Notes: generated by a model not told the origin, from the sequence alone. DNA of 64,000 nucleotides from Acinetobacter nosocomialis NIPH 2119 (GCF_000368085.1 NZ_KB849239.1:819556-883555), one strand, 5' to 3'; shown: positions 38,961 to 48,838, counted from the stretch's first letter. Numbers and translations: made by a program.

Positions 38961-39004
38961 GGCATAAAAAAAGACACTGTTTTAACAGTGTCTTTTTTTA
39001 TGCC
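38961..39004. terminator. Bidirectional terminator between lpxA and cpoB
   Basis: A 21-bp perfect inverted repeat with a TT loop (core AAGACACTGTT/AACAGTGTCTT flanked by A and T runs) lies between the convergent genes and can end both. Confidence 0.93.
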
Positions 39005-39008
39005 TAAA

Positions 39009-39893
39009 TTATTTTTTAAAGAATTTAGCTTCTTCAGATTTAGGATATTGAGTAAGTAACTTATTTTTGTATTGATTAGCTGATACAGTATTCTTATCGA
39101 CATCTTTGGCAATACTATATAGTTGATAGAGTGCTCGAGGTGCCTTGCTAGAGTTTGGATATTGGCTAGCGACAATATTGTAGTTTTTCTTTGCTTCATT
39201 GTAGTTCACTGGGTCTGTAGCTAAATGAAACTCGGCTAACCAGAAATAAGCATTGCCTGTATAAATACTGTTAGGATGGTTTTTAATAAAGTTTTGCATC
39301 GGAGCAATTGCTTTTTTTGCTCCACCTTGTTTATAAGCATCTAAAGCTACTGTATAAGCGGCTTTTTCTAATTCAAGTGGATTAGATTGGTTTTGAGCAG
39401 TAGTCGCTGGTTGAGTGTTGGTTACTGGTGTATTAGATTGTTGTTCAGACGTTTGAGATGGGGCGGCAACTACTTTATTGCCATCTGCAGGCTGAGATTG
39501 AGATACTGATGGACTAGCAGGTGTGGCGCTATTAGTATTGGTATTTGTACCGTCTTCTTGTGTAGCACTATCAGGGTCAACTTTTTGATGTAATAATTCT
39601 AAACGTTGATCTAAATCGGTATATCTATTCGCAAGGTCTTTTTTTAATTGATCAATATCATTCGCTTGTTCTTCTAACTGACCTCTTAAAGTGCGGATAT
39701 CATTTTCTAGTTGTTGATTTTTTTGCATAAGTTCCCAGTTTAAGTTTGTAGGAACTGAAATATTGCTTGAAGAAGTATTAGATGCACTGCCATCATTTTG
39801 ACTTAAACCACGAGATTCAATAGGAATGTTCGCGTATAGAGAAGTGGTACTCATTAAGGCAATAAATAATAAAGAATGCTTCTTCATTTGCAT
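39009..39893 (-). CDS. cpoB: Cell-division coordinator CpoB / YbgF-like periplasmic TPR protein
   Basis: 294 residues. Signal peptide (LLFIALMSTTSLYAN), an N-terminal coiled coil around residues 52-105 (QLENDIRTLRGQLEEQANDI), a long Ser/Thr/Gln/Asn linker, and C-terminal TPR repeats (AYTVALDAYKQGGAKKAI, SIYTGNAYFWLAEFH, SSKAPRALYQLYSIAKD). This is the CpoB layout, coordinating outer-membrane constriction with septal peptidoglycan synthesis through Tol. Here it is away from tol-pal, which leaves some doubt over the name. Confidence 0.87.
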   Translation of the reverse strand: MQMKKHSLLFIALMSTTSLYANIPIESRGLSQNDGSASNTSSSNISVPTNLNWELMQKNQQLENDIRTLRGQLEEQANDIDQLKKDLANRYTDLDQRLELLHQKVDPDSATQEDGTNTNTNSATPASPSVSQSQPADGNKVVAAPSQTSEQQSNTPVTNTQPATTAQNQSNPLELEKAAYTVALDAYKQGGAKKAIAPMQNFIKNHPNSIYTGNAYFWLAEFHLATDPVNYNEAKKNYNIVASQYPNSSKAPRALYQLYSIAKDVDKNTVSANQYKNKLLTQYPKSEEAKFFKK

Positions 39894-40198
39894 GTGTATA
39901 AATCCATAATTTTATATAAAAGCCACCTTGACACAGGAATATAAAAAACAATTCTCTAAATATCTAAGGTTTTTCATTGATCAATGCAATTAAAGCAGTT
40001 AACAGTTTAAATGCAAGGATAGTTTACAATCTTCAAGCATATTTTATGCAAAATAAGAAAAGAGCATAAGTTCAGAAAACTACATTTTTGGGGTTTTAAG
40101 CTATTTTTGCTGATGAATTAATCAATCGAAACAAAAACTTGCTGAAAAAGCCAGAGAAGGGTTGCAACTCTTTTAAAAATCTCTATACTTTGTTTTGC
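39894..40198. other. Intergenic region, cpoB / ffs
   Basis: No gene. It should hold the cpoB promoter on the minus strand and the ffs promoter on the plus strand. Confidence 0.6.
40162..40189 (+). promoter_or_regulatory. Sigma-70-type promoter of ffs
   Basis: TTGCAA, a 16-base spacer, then TATACT, placed so that transcription would start about ten bases before the 4.5S RNA stem. Confidence 0.65.
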
Positions 40199-40317
<119 letters not shown>

Positions 40318-40320
40318 CCT

Positions 40321-40803
40321 TTAATCCAATTTTCTTTGGATCGCTTTTAAAATCACATATAAATCAAATCCTCTATATTGTAGAAATCTAATCTGCTTTG
40401 CTTTAAGTTTTGGGTCTTTCTCTATCTCTTCTCCAAACTTCTTAACTTTAAGTTGATAAGCTTGTTCTACCCAATCAATTTCGTGAATTTCGTCGGCAAT
40501 TAAATCATTTTCGATCTGTTTAGTTTTTAAAGCTTGTTGAATGCGTTTCGGTCCTTTACCTTTACGAATCTGACTTGCAAGCATTTGCTCAGCAACACGC
40601 TGATCACTTTGGTAATTTTGTTCAGATAACTCTTCAACGAGTTGGTTCACTTCTTCTATATTTTGTGCATAACGGGCTAATTTCTCAATGAGTTCTGCTT
40701 TAGAGTAGTCTCGTCGAGTAAGTAATGCAAAAGCATATGAGCGTAAACGCTGGCCAGTGAGTGGTGGACGCTGTTGAGATTGTTCATTGTTTCTTTTGAA
40801 CAT
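40321..40803 (-). CDS. recX: Regulatory protein RecX
   Basis: 160 residues. Inhibits RecA filament extension. The three-helix RecX repeats are visible (RLRSYAFALLTRRDYSKAEL, QNYQSDQRVAEQMLASQIRK, and KGPKRIQQALKTKQI). It follows recA on the same strand, past a terminator hairpin, so it is probably made by partial read-through. Confidence 0.94.
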   Translation of the reverse strand: MFKRNNEQSQQRPPLTGQRLRSYAFALLTRRDYSKAELIEKLARYAQNIEEVNQLVEELSEQNYQSDQRVAEQMLASQIRKGKGPKRIQQALKTKQIENDLIADEIHEIDWVEQAYQLKVKKFGEEIEKDPKLKAKQIRFLQYRGFDLYVILKAIQRKLD

Positions 40804-40818
40804 ATATATTTCCTTGTA

Positions 40819-40845
40819 AAAAACGCCCCGAAGGGCGTTTTTATG
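40819..40845 (-). terminator. Hairpin between recA and recX
   Basis: AAAACGCCC/GGGCGTTTT with a short loop and T-run, lying in the gap after the recA stop. It would reduce expression of recX relative to recA. Confidence 0.88.
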
Positions 40846-40857
40846 ACTTAGGTGTAA

Positions 40858-41910
40858 TTAAGATTCTAATAAAAGATCTGGTTCTTCTTCATCATCTTCA
40901 ATTTGCACTGCACCATTTGTACCTGTAGTCAACAATTGCTCACGGATATTGCGTTCAATCTCTTCAGCAATATGTTTATTTTCTTCAAAATAGCGGATCA
41001 CATTATTCTTACCTTGGCCAATTTTATTGCCTTGATATGAATACCATGCACCAGCTTTCTGAACGATATCTTGCTGTACTGCCAAATCTACAAGTTCACC
41101 TAATTGGTTAGTACCTTTACCGTATAGAATTTGGAAAATAGCTTCTCTAAAAGGAGGAGCCATTTTATTCTTAACGACTTTAACTTTAGTTTCTGAACCA
41201 ACAATTTCATCGCCTTCTTTTACCTGACCAATACGACGAATATCTAGACGAACTGAAGCATAGAACTTAAGAGCGTTACCACCAGTCGTGGTTTCTGGGC
41301 TACCAAACATAACACCAATCTTCATACGGATTTGGTTAATAAAGATAACCATACAGTTTGAACGTTTAGCGTTACCAGTAATTTTACGAAGTGCTTGGCT
41401 CATAAGACGTGCTTGTAGACCCATATGAGAATCACCCATTTCGCCTTCAATCTCTGCTTTAGGTGTAAGAGCAGCTACTGAGTCCACAACGATTAAATCA
41501 ATTGCACCTGAGCGAACAAGCATATCAGCGATTTCAAGCGCTTGCTCACCATTATCAGGTTGTGAAACGAGTAGGTTGTCAATATCTACACCAAGCTTAC
41601 GTGCATATTGAGGATCTAGGGCATGCTCTGCATCGATGAAGGCACATGTACCACCAGACTTTTGACATTGAGCAATTGCTTGTAATGTCATTGTGGTTTT
41701 ACCAGAAGATTCAGGACCATAAATTTCAATAATACGGCCTTTTGGTAAACCACCAATCCCCAATGCGATGTCTAAAGTTAAAGAACCTGTAGATACGGCT
41801 TCAACTGCTTGAACAGTGTTGTCACCGAGACGCATAACCGTATTTTTACCAAATTGTTTCTCAATTTGGCTCAAAGCGGCTTGTAATGCTTTGCTTTTAT
41901 TCTCATCCAT
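40858..41910 (-). CDS. recA: Recombinase RecA
   Basis: 350 residues. Walker [10 protein letters not shown], the L1 loop region with [38 protein letters not shown], and an acidic C-terminus ([13 protein letters not shown]). ATP-dependent strand exchange and activation of SOS-type self-cleavage. No canonical LexA box (CTG-N10-CAG) is visible in the upstream region, which agrees with the known lack of LexA in Acinetobacter. Confidence 0.98.
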   Translation of the reverse strand: MDENKSKALQAALSQIEKQFGKNTVMRLGDNTVQAVEAVSTGSLTLDIALGIGGLPKGRIIEIYGPESSGKTTMTLQAIAQCQKSGGTCAFIDAEHALDPQYARKLGVDIDNLLVSQPDNGEQALEIADMLVRSGAIDLIVVDSVAALTPKAEIEGEMGDSHMGLQARLMSQALRKITGNAKRSNCMVIFINQIRMKIGVMFGSPETTTGGNALKFYASVRLDIRRIGQVKEGDEIVGSETKVKVVKNKMAPPFREAIFQILYGKGTNQLGELVDLAVQQDIVQKAGAWYSYQGNKIGQGKNNVIRYFEENKHIAEEIERNIREQLLTTGTNGAVQIEDDEEEPDLLLES

Positions 41911-42055
41911 CTCAAAAACCTCAATACTCTATGTTCATCACGTTTAACCCAAGTGGATGCATTGAATCTCAACTTGTTTCACAGGGCTAATAGTGACAGA
42001 TTTTTTCTCTAGCTTCTATATATTGTATATGTGAGTGCGACACAACTCGACGTTT

Positions 42056-42499
42056 TTATTCATCATTATATGACCAGTGGTCTTCATAATGTTGATCGTT
42101 CTCCTGTTTAAACCGATTGATTTGTCGCCGATCTTTCTTGCTTGGTCTATGGTCAGGTCGAGCTAGATTATGCAATTTTCGTTGCGAAGCAATCAACTCC
42201 CGTCTTGCAATACTTACTTCGGTTTCTTCATAAAGCTGTTGTGCAATAGGAGCCGGTCCTCTGGTATTGGAAAGTGCTTTAACAACAACTGTCTTTTTAT
42301 CAAAACCTTGTTGAACAACAAGTTCCATTCCAACACGAATTTCTTTAGAAACTTTTACACGTTCATTATTGTGATGCACTTTTCCCCCTTCAATTGCAGC
42401 TTTAGCAATAGAACGGGTTTTAAAAAAACGTGCTGCCCATAACCATTTGTCGACACGCATGGTTTCTACAGCATCGTTTTCACGCAATTTTGACATCAT
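42056..42499 (-). CDS. hslR: Heat-shock protein Hsp15, S4-domain RNA-binding protein
   Basis: 147 residues. S4 RNA-binding domain in the N-terminal half (MRVDKWLWAARFFKTRSIAK, VHHNNERVKVSKEIRVG), with a basic C-terminus. Hsp15 rescues stalled 50S subunits carrying peptidyl-tRNA. The start overlaps the end of the upstream yrfG-like gene by about 20 bases; the same gene pair is seen in E. coli, which supports both names. Confidence 0.92.
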   Translation of the reverse strand: MMSKLRENDAVETMRVDKWLWAARFFKTRSIAKAAIEGGKVHHNNERVKVSKEIRVGMELVVQQGFDKKTVVVKALSNTRGPAPIAQQLYEETEVSIARRELIASQRKLHNLARPDHRPSKKDRRQINRFKQENDQHYEDHWSYNDE

Positions 42500-43166
42500 T
42501 ATCCTTTCTATCAGTTTGATTCAAAATAGACAGTAGCTCTGTAAGCTGATCTAGTGCTTTATACTCTAAATCTTGTAGCTGTCTTTTACTCTTAAGAGTT
42601 GAGGGCTGTAAGATAGTAAACAAGTGTCTTATACCAAATTTTTCTGCAGTTTTTAAAACTTGAATAGTATCGTCTAAAAAAATAGTGTTTTGGGGTTCAA
42701 AATAATGCAAGCCTTGTAATTCTTGCCAAAACTTAAGGTCTTCCTTCGCATAACCAATTTGTTCACTAGATACAATCACATCAAAAAAATCTTGAATATG
42801 GATGTTATCAAGTTTTAACTGTAAGCTTGCACAGTCTGCGTTGGTCACTAACCAGCATTGATAGCCTTGTTCTTTCAGAGTATTAAGTAACTCCATACAT
42901 CCTGATCGTATTTTAATTTTGTGTTGAAATTCTTTTTGAAGATTTAAAACATCTACTCCTGTCGTTTTTGTCCAATACTGTGAAGAATACCAGGAAAGAG
43001 TATGTTTATTGCTACGATAAAACTGGTTTAATATTTCATGGCTTTGTGTTAAAGAGATTTGATGCGTCTGAGAATGTCGTTCAGGTAAGCATTCGTTCCA
43101 GATAAAATCATCAAAAGCCAAATCTAATAAAGTTCCGTCCATATCGAAAAGCACTATTTTATGCAT
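42480..43166 (-). CDS. yrfG: HAD-family GMP/IMP nucleotidase, YrfG-like
   Basis: 228 residues. HAD motifs: FDMDGTLLDLAFDDF (nucleophile Asp), LVTNAD (motif II), K in GYAKEDLKF (motif III) and FLDDT (motif IV). The residues after the nucleophile (LDLAFD..IWNECLP) fit the YrfG nucleotidase group. Directly upstream of hslR, as in enteric genomes. The substrate is inferred from family. Confidence 0.88.
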   Translation of the reverse strand: MHKIVLFDMDGTLLDLAFDDFIWNECLPERHSQTHQISLTQSHEILNQFYRSNKHTLSWYSSQYWTKTTGVDVLNLQKEFQHKIKIRSGCMELLNTLKEQGYQCWLVTNADCASLQLKLDNIHIQDFFDVIVSSEQIGYAKEDLKFWQELQGLHYFEPQNTIFLDDTIQVLKTAEKFGIRHLFTILQPSTLKSKRQLQDLEYKALDQLTELLSILNQTDRKDNDVKIA

Positions 43167-43527
43167 GTTTTGAGAGCTCCAATTGAAACAGACACGGAAG
43201 TAAAGTAATTTAAGATTATAATCATTAAAGACGATAAAAACGGACTGATTTATGGTTATTTCATCATTTTATAATTTAAATAGTCTGTACTAGATAAACA
43301 GAGAGATAACAAGAGAGTTCTTAGACTTAGACTACTCAATAAGATCGCTGAAACAAATTTTTTTGAAAAATATTTATATAAAAGGAATAGGGCTGAGGAT
43401 TAATAAAAATTTATTAAAAATATAGAGTTGTATTTATTAGGGGGTGATTTTTTGATAAGTATTTTTGCTTTTCTATGAACTCTATGGAATTATCATTATT
43501 TAAATATTATTAAAAGTTGGAATAAAA
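43167..43527. other. AT-rich intergenic region
   Basis: No gene or clear RNA found. The sequence is strongly AT-rich with several A/T tracts, unlike the flanking core genes; it begins a short island of poorly characterised sequence. Confidence 0.5.
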
Positions 43528-43764
43528 GTGGGCTTATATACAATTAGATATGGCTATCGTAATAATAGTTTTTTTATAGCTTCAAATGTTGCTGGACAAT
43601 TCATTGTGATTGATGCATTAGGAGCAGATTTCCAAATAGGTCATCAAATTTCTTATGAAGGTACCAAAATAATAAATGAAACTTTAAATGATGAGACAGA
43701 AGCAAGAGTTCATCTGGAGAGTAATGAAAAAGAGGCTTATGAATATTTACGTGCCATGAAATAA
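43528..43764 (+). CDS. Uncharacterised 78-residue protein
   Basis: Starts at GTG with TTGGAA upstream. No signal or membrane segment. The sequence alternates hydrophobic and polar residues as in a small beta-rich domain (NSFFIASNVAGQFIVIDALG) and ends in an acidic helix (ESNEKEAYEYLRAMK). No family recognised. Base composition is AT-rich like the surrounding island. Confidence 0.55.
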   Translation: MGLYTIRYGYRNNSFFIASNVAGQFIVIDALGADFQIGHQISYEGTKIINETLNDETEARVHLESNEKEAYEYLRAMK

Positions 43765-43878
43765 TGAATTCGTTATTTTGATTTACATAGGATACGTATT
43801 GGCAAACATTTTATAAATTGAACAGTACTTGTTTAAAGTTATATTAAAAATTATCCGAATAACAATTTAGAGCAGGCA

Positions 43879-44172
43879 ATGAAAATTGGATTTATTGGCG
43901 GAGCCAATGATGGCATAGTGATCAATGCTGCTAATGGTATTGATACTTATAAGCTTGAATGGCATTACAAGGCTGAGAAGCATTGTGAAGAACAGCCATC
44001 ATTGGGGCTAAATGGCCCCGAATATGACTATTACAATTTATTAATTTTGAGAAAAAACAAAGAGGCAAAACTTTTCTATGTTTTAACTACAATGGATAAG
44101 GAAGCTATTGCAGATAAAATTAATGAATATTGGGAGCATTCCACTTCGGTAGGTTATGACTTCGATGAATAA
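43879..44172 (+). CDS. Uncharacterised 97-residue protein
   Basis: ATG preceded by GAGCAGG. No recognised family. It starts with a glycine-rich stretch (MKIGFIGGANDGIVINAANG), then alternating strands, and an acidic tail (WEHSTSVGYDFDE). With the 78-residue gene upstream it may be a remnant of a toxin-immunity or cargo island, but nothing in the sequence proves this. Confidence 0.6.
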   Translation: MKIGFIGGANDGIVINAANGIDTYKLEWHYKAEKHCEEQPSLGLNGPEYDYYNLLILRKNKEAKLFYVLTTMDKEAIADKINEYWEHSTSVGYDFDE

Positions 44173-44224
44173 CCTTTATTTTATATTCATTGGAGCAGTT
44201 GAAATATATCCATATTTTATTCCT

Positions 44225-44761
44225 TTATAACTCAAAATTAGGATTATTTATTTCATAAAGAACATGTTCTTGAAGGGCGTGTCCATCTGGAAGCTTGGGA
44301 TGATTGAAGTGTTTAACTTTACGCATTCCTAGTCTTTCCATTACAGCTTGAGAAGGCTTATTCACTGTTGCTGTAAAAGAAACCACTTTATCTTTATTAA
44401 GCACATTGAAGGCATAGTCCAATGCTGCTTTTGCTCCTTCTGTGGCATAACCTTTTTTCCAGTGTTTTGTAGCAAGCCTCCAGCCAATTTCAATGCATGG
44501 AGAAAAATCAAATTGTTCTGGTTGGTCATGTAGGCCAATAAAACCGATAAATTCATGGTTTTCTTTTAATTCTAAAGCCCAAAATCCCCAACCTTTTTCA
44601 TCAATAAGGGCCGATGCTCTTTGAATTAAATTTATACTTTCAGTAGCAGATAAAAGCTTTGGAAAAAAACGCATAACATCTTTATCTAATCCCATTTCGA
44701 TAAAGGGGGCAGCATCAGTTTCCTTCCATTGTCTTAAGATTAAACGTTCGGTTTCGATCAT
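44225..44761 (-). CDS. RimJ/RimL-type GNAT acetyltransferase
   Basis: 178 residues. Acetyl-CoA-dependent N-acetyltransferase fold: ETERLILRQWKETDAAPF at the start, IGWRLATKHWKKGYATEGAK as the acetyl-CoA-binding segment, and NKPSQAVMERLGMRKV at the end. Substrate unknown; the family acetylates ribosomal proteins or small amines. Confidence 0.9.
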   Translation of the reverse strand: MIETERLILRQWKETDAAPFIEMGLDKDVMRFFPKLLSATESINLIQRASALIDEKGWGFWALELKENHEFIGFIGLHDQPEQFDFSPCIEIGWRLATKHWKKGYATEGAKAALDYAFNVLNKDKVVSFTATVNKPSQAVMERLGMRKVKHFNHPKLPDGHALQEHVLYEINNPNFEL

Positions 44762-44804
44762 AGTAAAAGCTCTTTAAATATAATTTTTAATTTAACCATA
44801 TAGT

Positions 44805-45254
44805 CTACAGTGGCTTTTGTATAATTTTCTGTAAGATAATCTTAGAATTAATGCTTACCACTCCTTTAATTTTGTTGAGTGTATTAATAACAAAATGAGA
44901 AAAAGAATTTAGATCTTTAGTGGCGACATGCAGAACATAATTAGATTCGCCTGTAATGATATAAGCATTAATCACTTCATCAAAATTCTTGATCTGGCTT
45001 AAAAAAAACTGGTGATCATTTTCAGTGAGTTGAGCAAGTTTAATTTCAACTATGGCCTCAATTTTTATACCTAATTTTTCATAATTAACTTTCGCTTGAT
45101 ATTTTTCAATAATTCCGTTGGTTTCTAAAATCTTGACACGTCTGTGACAAGCAGAGGCTGAAAGATTAACGAGATCAGCAAGTTCTTGATTGCTTAAGCG
45201 GGCATTATCTTGTAAATACTTCAAAATTTTTAAATCAATTGCATCTACATTCAT
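44805..45254 (-). CDS. Lrp/AsnC-family regulator, probable KynR-type
   Basis: 149 residues from the ATG at 45254, where the family pattern begins (MNVDAIDLKILKYLQDNARL). N-terminal HTH, C-terminal RAM ligand domain (GIKIEAIVEIKLAQLTEND, ITGESNYVLHVATKDL). It is divergent from kynU, the arrangement of KynR, which activates kyn genes in response to kynurenine in Pseudomonas. The assignment to KynR is by context. Confidence 0.88.
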   Translation of the reverse strand: MNVDAIDLKILKYLQDNARLSNQELADLVNLSASACHRRVKILETNGIIEKYQAKVNYEKLGIKIEAIVEIKLAQLTENDHQFFLSQIKNFDEVINAYIITGESNYVLHVATKDLNSFSHFVINTLNKIKGVVSINSKIILQKIIQKPL

Positions 45255-45400
45255 TTTCGAATTCCATCCATGTTTTTTAATTTTAATTAGAATTCTATAC
45301 GAAATTATCTGTTTTTGATCAAATATTATCGAATAAATCGAAAGAATCACCATGATAAAATTCAAATACAAAGGAAATGTTGAAATAGGTGCAATACCAA

Positions 45401-46651
45401 ATGATTACTCGTGAACAGTGTTTGTATTGGGATCAGGAAGACGAACTCAAAAAATTTAAAGATGAATTTGCATTGCCAGAAGGTGTCATTTATTTAGATG
45501 GTAACTCTTTAGGCGCTAGACCAAAGAAATCTTTGTCTGTCGCTCAGCATATTATTTCCCAAGAATGGGGAGAAGATCTGATCAATAGTTGGAATAAGGC
45601 TGATTGGTGGGGGCTACCTACTAGACTGGGCGATAAGGTAGCCACATTGATTGGTGCAGAACAGGGTGAAGTTGTTATTTCAGATTCAACTACATTGAAC
45701 TTATTTAAAGTTTTATCAGCAGCGGTAAAAATTCAGGCTGAAAAATTTCCAGAACATAAAATAATTGTGGCGGAAAAGGATGCTTTCCCAACAGATATTT
45801 ATATTATTGAAGGTTTTATTGATTTAATTCAAAAGGGCTATCAAGTTGAATTGATTGATGGAGTAGAAGACTTAGCTCGAGTTCTAGAAAAAGATGTTGC
45901 TGTAGTAGTTCTTTCTCATGTGAATTATCGTACTGGGTATTTCTACGATATGGCATCTATTAATAAACAGATTCACTCTCAAGATGCTCTGGTTATTTGG
46001 GATTTATGTCACTCAGTTGGTGCTGTGCCTATGCATCTTAATCAAGCTGATAGTGATTTCGCGATTGGTTGTACGTATAAATATTTAAATGGTGGACCTG
46101 GTTCTCCAGCATTGTTATGGGTCAATGAAAAACACCGTGATCAGTTTTGGCAACCATTATCCGGTTGGTGGAGTCATAAAAAGCCGTTTGATATGGCCCA
46201 GCATTATGAACCAGCGAATAGTATTCGTCGCTATCTATGTGGGACTCAGCCAATTATTTCTATGAGTCTGATTGAGTGCGGAGTAGATATTTTCCTGCAT
46301 GCTGATATGCAAAAAATCCGTGAAAAATCGCTGAAATTAACTGATTTATTCATTCAGCTGGTACAGCAAGAATGTTCTGAATTTGGATTTGAGTTAATTA
46401 CTCCTTTAGATCATAAATATCGTGGTAGTCATGTCAGTTATCGCCATGAGTTTGGTTATGAAATCATTCAGGCGCTTATCGCACGTGGCGTGATTGGTGA
46501 TTATCGTGAACCTGCTGTCTTGAGATTCGGTATTACACCTTTGTATCTGGGCTTTGAAGATATCTGGAATGCAGTACAACATTTAAAAGAAACCATGCTG
46601 AATAGTGAGTGGAAAAACAAGCGTTATTTAGTTCGCGGTGAAGTGACCTGA
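45401..46651 (+). CDS. kynU: Kynureninase
   Basis: About 416 residues. PLP enzyme cleaving kynurenine to anthranilate and alanine. Motifs: YLDGNSLGARPK, ISDSTTLNLFK, VVLSHVNYRTGYFYD, IWDLCHSVGAVP and the PLP lysine in CTYKYLNGGPGSPA. The ATG at 45401 gives the usual length; GTG at 45389 is possible. First gene of the kyn transcript, followed by a permease and a formamidase-like hydrolase. Confidence 0.96.
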   Translation: MITREQCLYWDQEDELKKFKDEFALPEGVIYLDGNSLGARPKKSLSVAQHIISQEWGEDLINSWNKADWWGLPTRLGDKVATLIGAEQGEVVISDSTTLNLFKVLSAAVKIQAEKFPEHKIIVAEKDAFPTDIYIIEGFIDLIQKGYQVELIDGVEDLARVLEKDVAVVVLSHVNYRTGYFYDMASINKQIHSQDALVIWDLCHSVGAVPMHLNQADSDFAIGCTYKYLNGGPGSPALLWVNEKHRDQFWQPLSGWWSHKKPFDMAQHYEPANSIRRYLCGTQPIISMSLIECGVDIFLHADMQKIREKSLKLTDLFIQLVQQECSEFGFELITPLDHKYRGSHVSYRHEFGYEIIQALIARGVIGDYREPAVLRFGITPLYLGFEDIWNAVQHLKETMLNSEWKNKRYLVRGEVT

Positions 46652-46690
46652 TTTAAGGAATCAAAATAAAACAAATGGCTAGGAGGGCCT

Positions 46691-48097
46691 ATGAGTAGTT
46701 TTGATGAAATACAAAATAGAGAAGCTGGACTGCATAAAAAGTTATCTGCAAAACAGATGGGGATGATTGCGATTGGTGGAGCGATTGGAACCGGTTTATT
46801 TATGGGAAGCAAATTTGCAATTAGTTTTGCAGGTCCCGCCGTGATAGTTAGCTATGCCATTGGTGGTTTAATTGCATTTGCACTTATGGCTTGTTTGGCT
46901 GAAATGACAGTGCAGCATCCTACTTCGGGCTCATTTGGTGCATATGCAGAACATTATATGTCTCCACTCGCTGGCTTCTTAGTCCGCTATTGTTACTGGG
47001 CTTGTATTGTGTTGGCTGTAGGTACCGAAATTACCGCCGTTGCTGATTATATGAAGCTCTGGTTTCCGAATGTAGGCTCTTGGGTCTGGATTGGATTTTT
47101 TTCACTCACCTTACTTGTTGTAAATGCCTATAGTGTAAAAGCCTTCGGGTTAGTCGAGTACTGGTTTTCCACAATTAAAGTTTTTGCCATTATCGTATTT
47201 ATTCTTTTATCTATTGGTATATTGACGCAGAGTAATCAGGGAATGAATCAAGTAGTTACTAATTTGAGAGGTCATGGGGGCTTTTTTCCAAATGGCTTTA
47301 GTGGAGTATGGATCGGAGTCATTATTTCTATATTTAGTTACTTAAGTATAGAAATGATTGCTGTCGCAGCTGGTGAAGCTAAAGACCCTGAAAAAGCAGT
47401 AAAAAAGGCATTTAAAAGCACAGCGCTACGACTCATTTTATTTTACTTATTATCCTTATTTCTAATCGTTACTTTGGTGCCGTGGACTGTTCTGATTGGA
47501 GCAGATGCAACTAGTCCTTTTGTTATGGTCATGAAGATTGTTGGTATCCCATATGCAGATAGTATTTTAAATTTTATTGTAATTGTAGCTGCCTTATCTG
47601 CGATGAATAGCATGCTTTATATTTCAACCCGTATGTTGTTTAGTTTGTCACGTGCAGGTGATGCTCCAAAAGTTTTTGGCCGAATCAGTAGTAATGGTGT
47701 GCCGGTAAATGCGCTGTTGCTATCTGCGGTAGGGATTGGTATTGCTAGTATTGTTTATACGATTAATCCGGTTTCTGCGTTTCCAATTATGATTGCGCTA
47801 TCGATGTTTGGTGCATTGTTCACTTGGGGCAGTATCTTTGTGACACATATGTTTTTTAGAAAACACATGACACAGCAAAACATCGAGCTAAAATTTAAAA
47901 TTCCCGCTAGTCGATTTATCTCGTTGTTTGGGTTTATTGCGATTTTAAGTATTACAGTAACTACCTGGTTTACCAATGAGTTTAAATCCACTTTACAGTT
48001 TGGCGTGCCTTTAGTTCTTGTTCTGATATTTTGCTTCTACTTAAAACGTTCAACTGTAAAGCTAAATCTCAATTCTGGTGAAGAAACGTTGAAGTGA
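46691..48097 (+). CDS. Amino-acid permease of the AAT family, probable aromatic/kynurenine importer
   Basis: 468 residues with 12 predicted membrane segments. The family start (QMGMIAIGGAIGTGLFMGS) and the EMTVQHPTSGSFGAYAEHYM region match AroP/ProY-type transporters. AGGAGG sits just before the ATG. The position between kynU and a kynurenine-formamidase-like gene suggests tryptophan or kynurenine uptake. Confidence 0.88.
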   Translation: MSSFDEIQNREAGLHKKLSAKQMGMIAIGGAIGTGLFMGSKFAISFAGPAVIVSYAIGGLIAFALMACLAEMTVQHPTSGSFGAYAEHYMSPLAGFLVRYCYWACIVLAVGTEITAVADYMKLWFPNVGSWVWIGFFSLTLLVVNAYSVKAFGLVEYWFSTIKVFAIIVFILLSIGILTQSNQGMNQVVTNLRGHGGFFPNGFSGVWIGVIISIFSYLSIEMIAVAAGEAKDPEKAVKKAFKSTALRLILFYLLSLFLIVTLVPWTVLIGADATSPFVMVMKIVGIPYADSILNFIVIVAALSAMNSMLYISTRMLFSLSRAGDAPKVFGRISSNGVPVNALLLSAVGIGIASIVYTINPVSAFPIMIALSMFGALFTWGSIFVTHMFFRKHMTQQNIELKFKIPASRFISLFGFIAILSITVTTWFTNEFKSTLQFGVPLVLVLIFCFYLKRSTVKLNLNSGEETLK

Positions 48098-48104
48098 TCG
48101 CTAT

Positions 48105-48838
48105 ATGAGAAAATACGATAATGCTACAACGGTAGCAAATGAGGGGGAAATACTAGCAAGCTTTCAGTATAGAAGCTTGCTGAGTTATCAGACCTATCAC
48201 CATATAAAAGATATAAAGTACGGTTCACAGAACCGATCAACGATGGATTTTTTTCCTTGTGAACACACCAATAAAACCGTGATTTTTATTCATGGAGGCT
48301 ATTGGCAGTGGTGTGATAAATCGGATTTTGCTTTTATAGTGCCGTATATATTGGCAAAAGGAGCCCAGTGTGTACTTTTAGAATATGACTTGGCTCCTCA
48401 AAGTCATATTTCAGAAATGATTATGCAAATTCAGAAAGCTCTAGATTTTATTGCTAAACAAAATTGGAAAACGAATGAAGTTCAATTAGTGGGGCATTCA
48501 GCAGGTGCACATCTTGCAGCTGTATGTTTAAACCATCCTTTATTATCAGAATTGGCTTTATTAAGTGGTATTTATGATTTATCTCCTATAAAGGAGACTC
48601 ATTTAAATCATGCATTAAACTTATCAGAAGAGGATATTTTGAAATATAGCCCTATTTATCAGAAAGAGAGGACTGATATACCTTGTAGGATTTTGTGTGG
48701 AGATTTGGAGCTAAGTGAAGTGCAGTGGCAAAGCCAAAATTATTTTGAGCACAGATGTAGTACTGGTCATGAGTTAGTTTCTTTCGAGACTATTTCTGGA
48801 GTTAATCATTATTCAATAGACCTCTTGCGAAAGTAAAA
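48105..48838 (+). CDS. Alpha/beta hydrolase, KynB-like arylformamidase; 3' end altered by IS insertion
   Basis: The oxyanion motif HGGYWQW and the nucleophile GHSAGA, with a catalytic His in GVNHYS, match the arylformamidase/esterase group, which hydrolyses N-formylkynurenine. The last residues (DLLRK) and the stop are read from the left end of the IS element. Removing the IS and one AAT copy restores a native C-terminus of LDHYFKYIFK with a stop at 49735-49737. The catalytic triad is retained, so the protein may still work. Bacterial KynB proper is a different, metal-dependent family, so I leave the symbol blank. Confidence 0.82.

Noticed and set aside
43528-44172. Toxin-immunity pair
   Set aside because: The two small genes have no recognisable toxin or immunity motif and are separated by more than 100 bases, so a functional pair is not supported.
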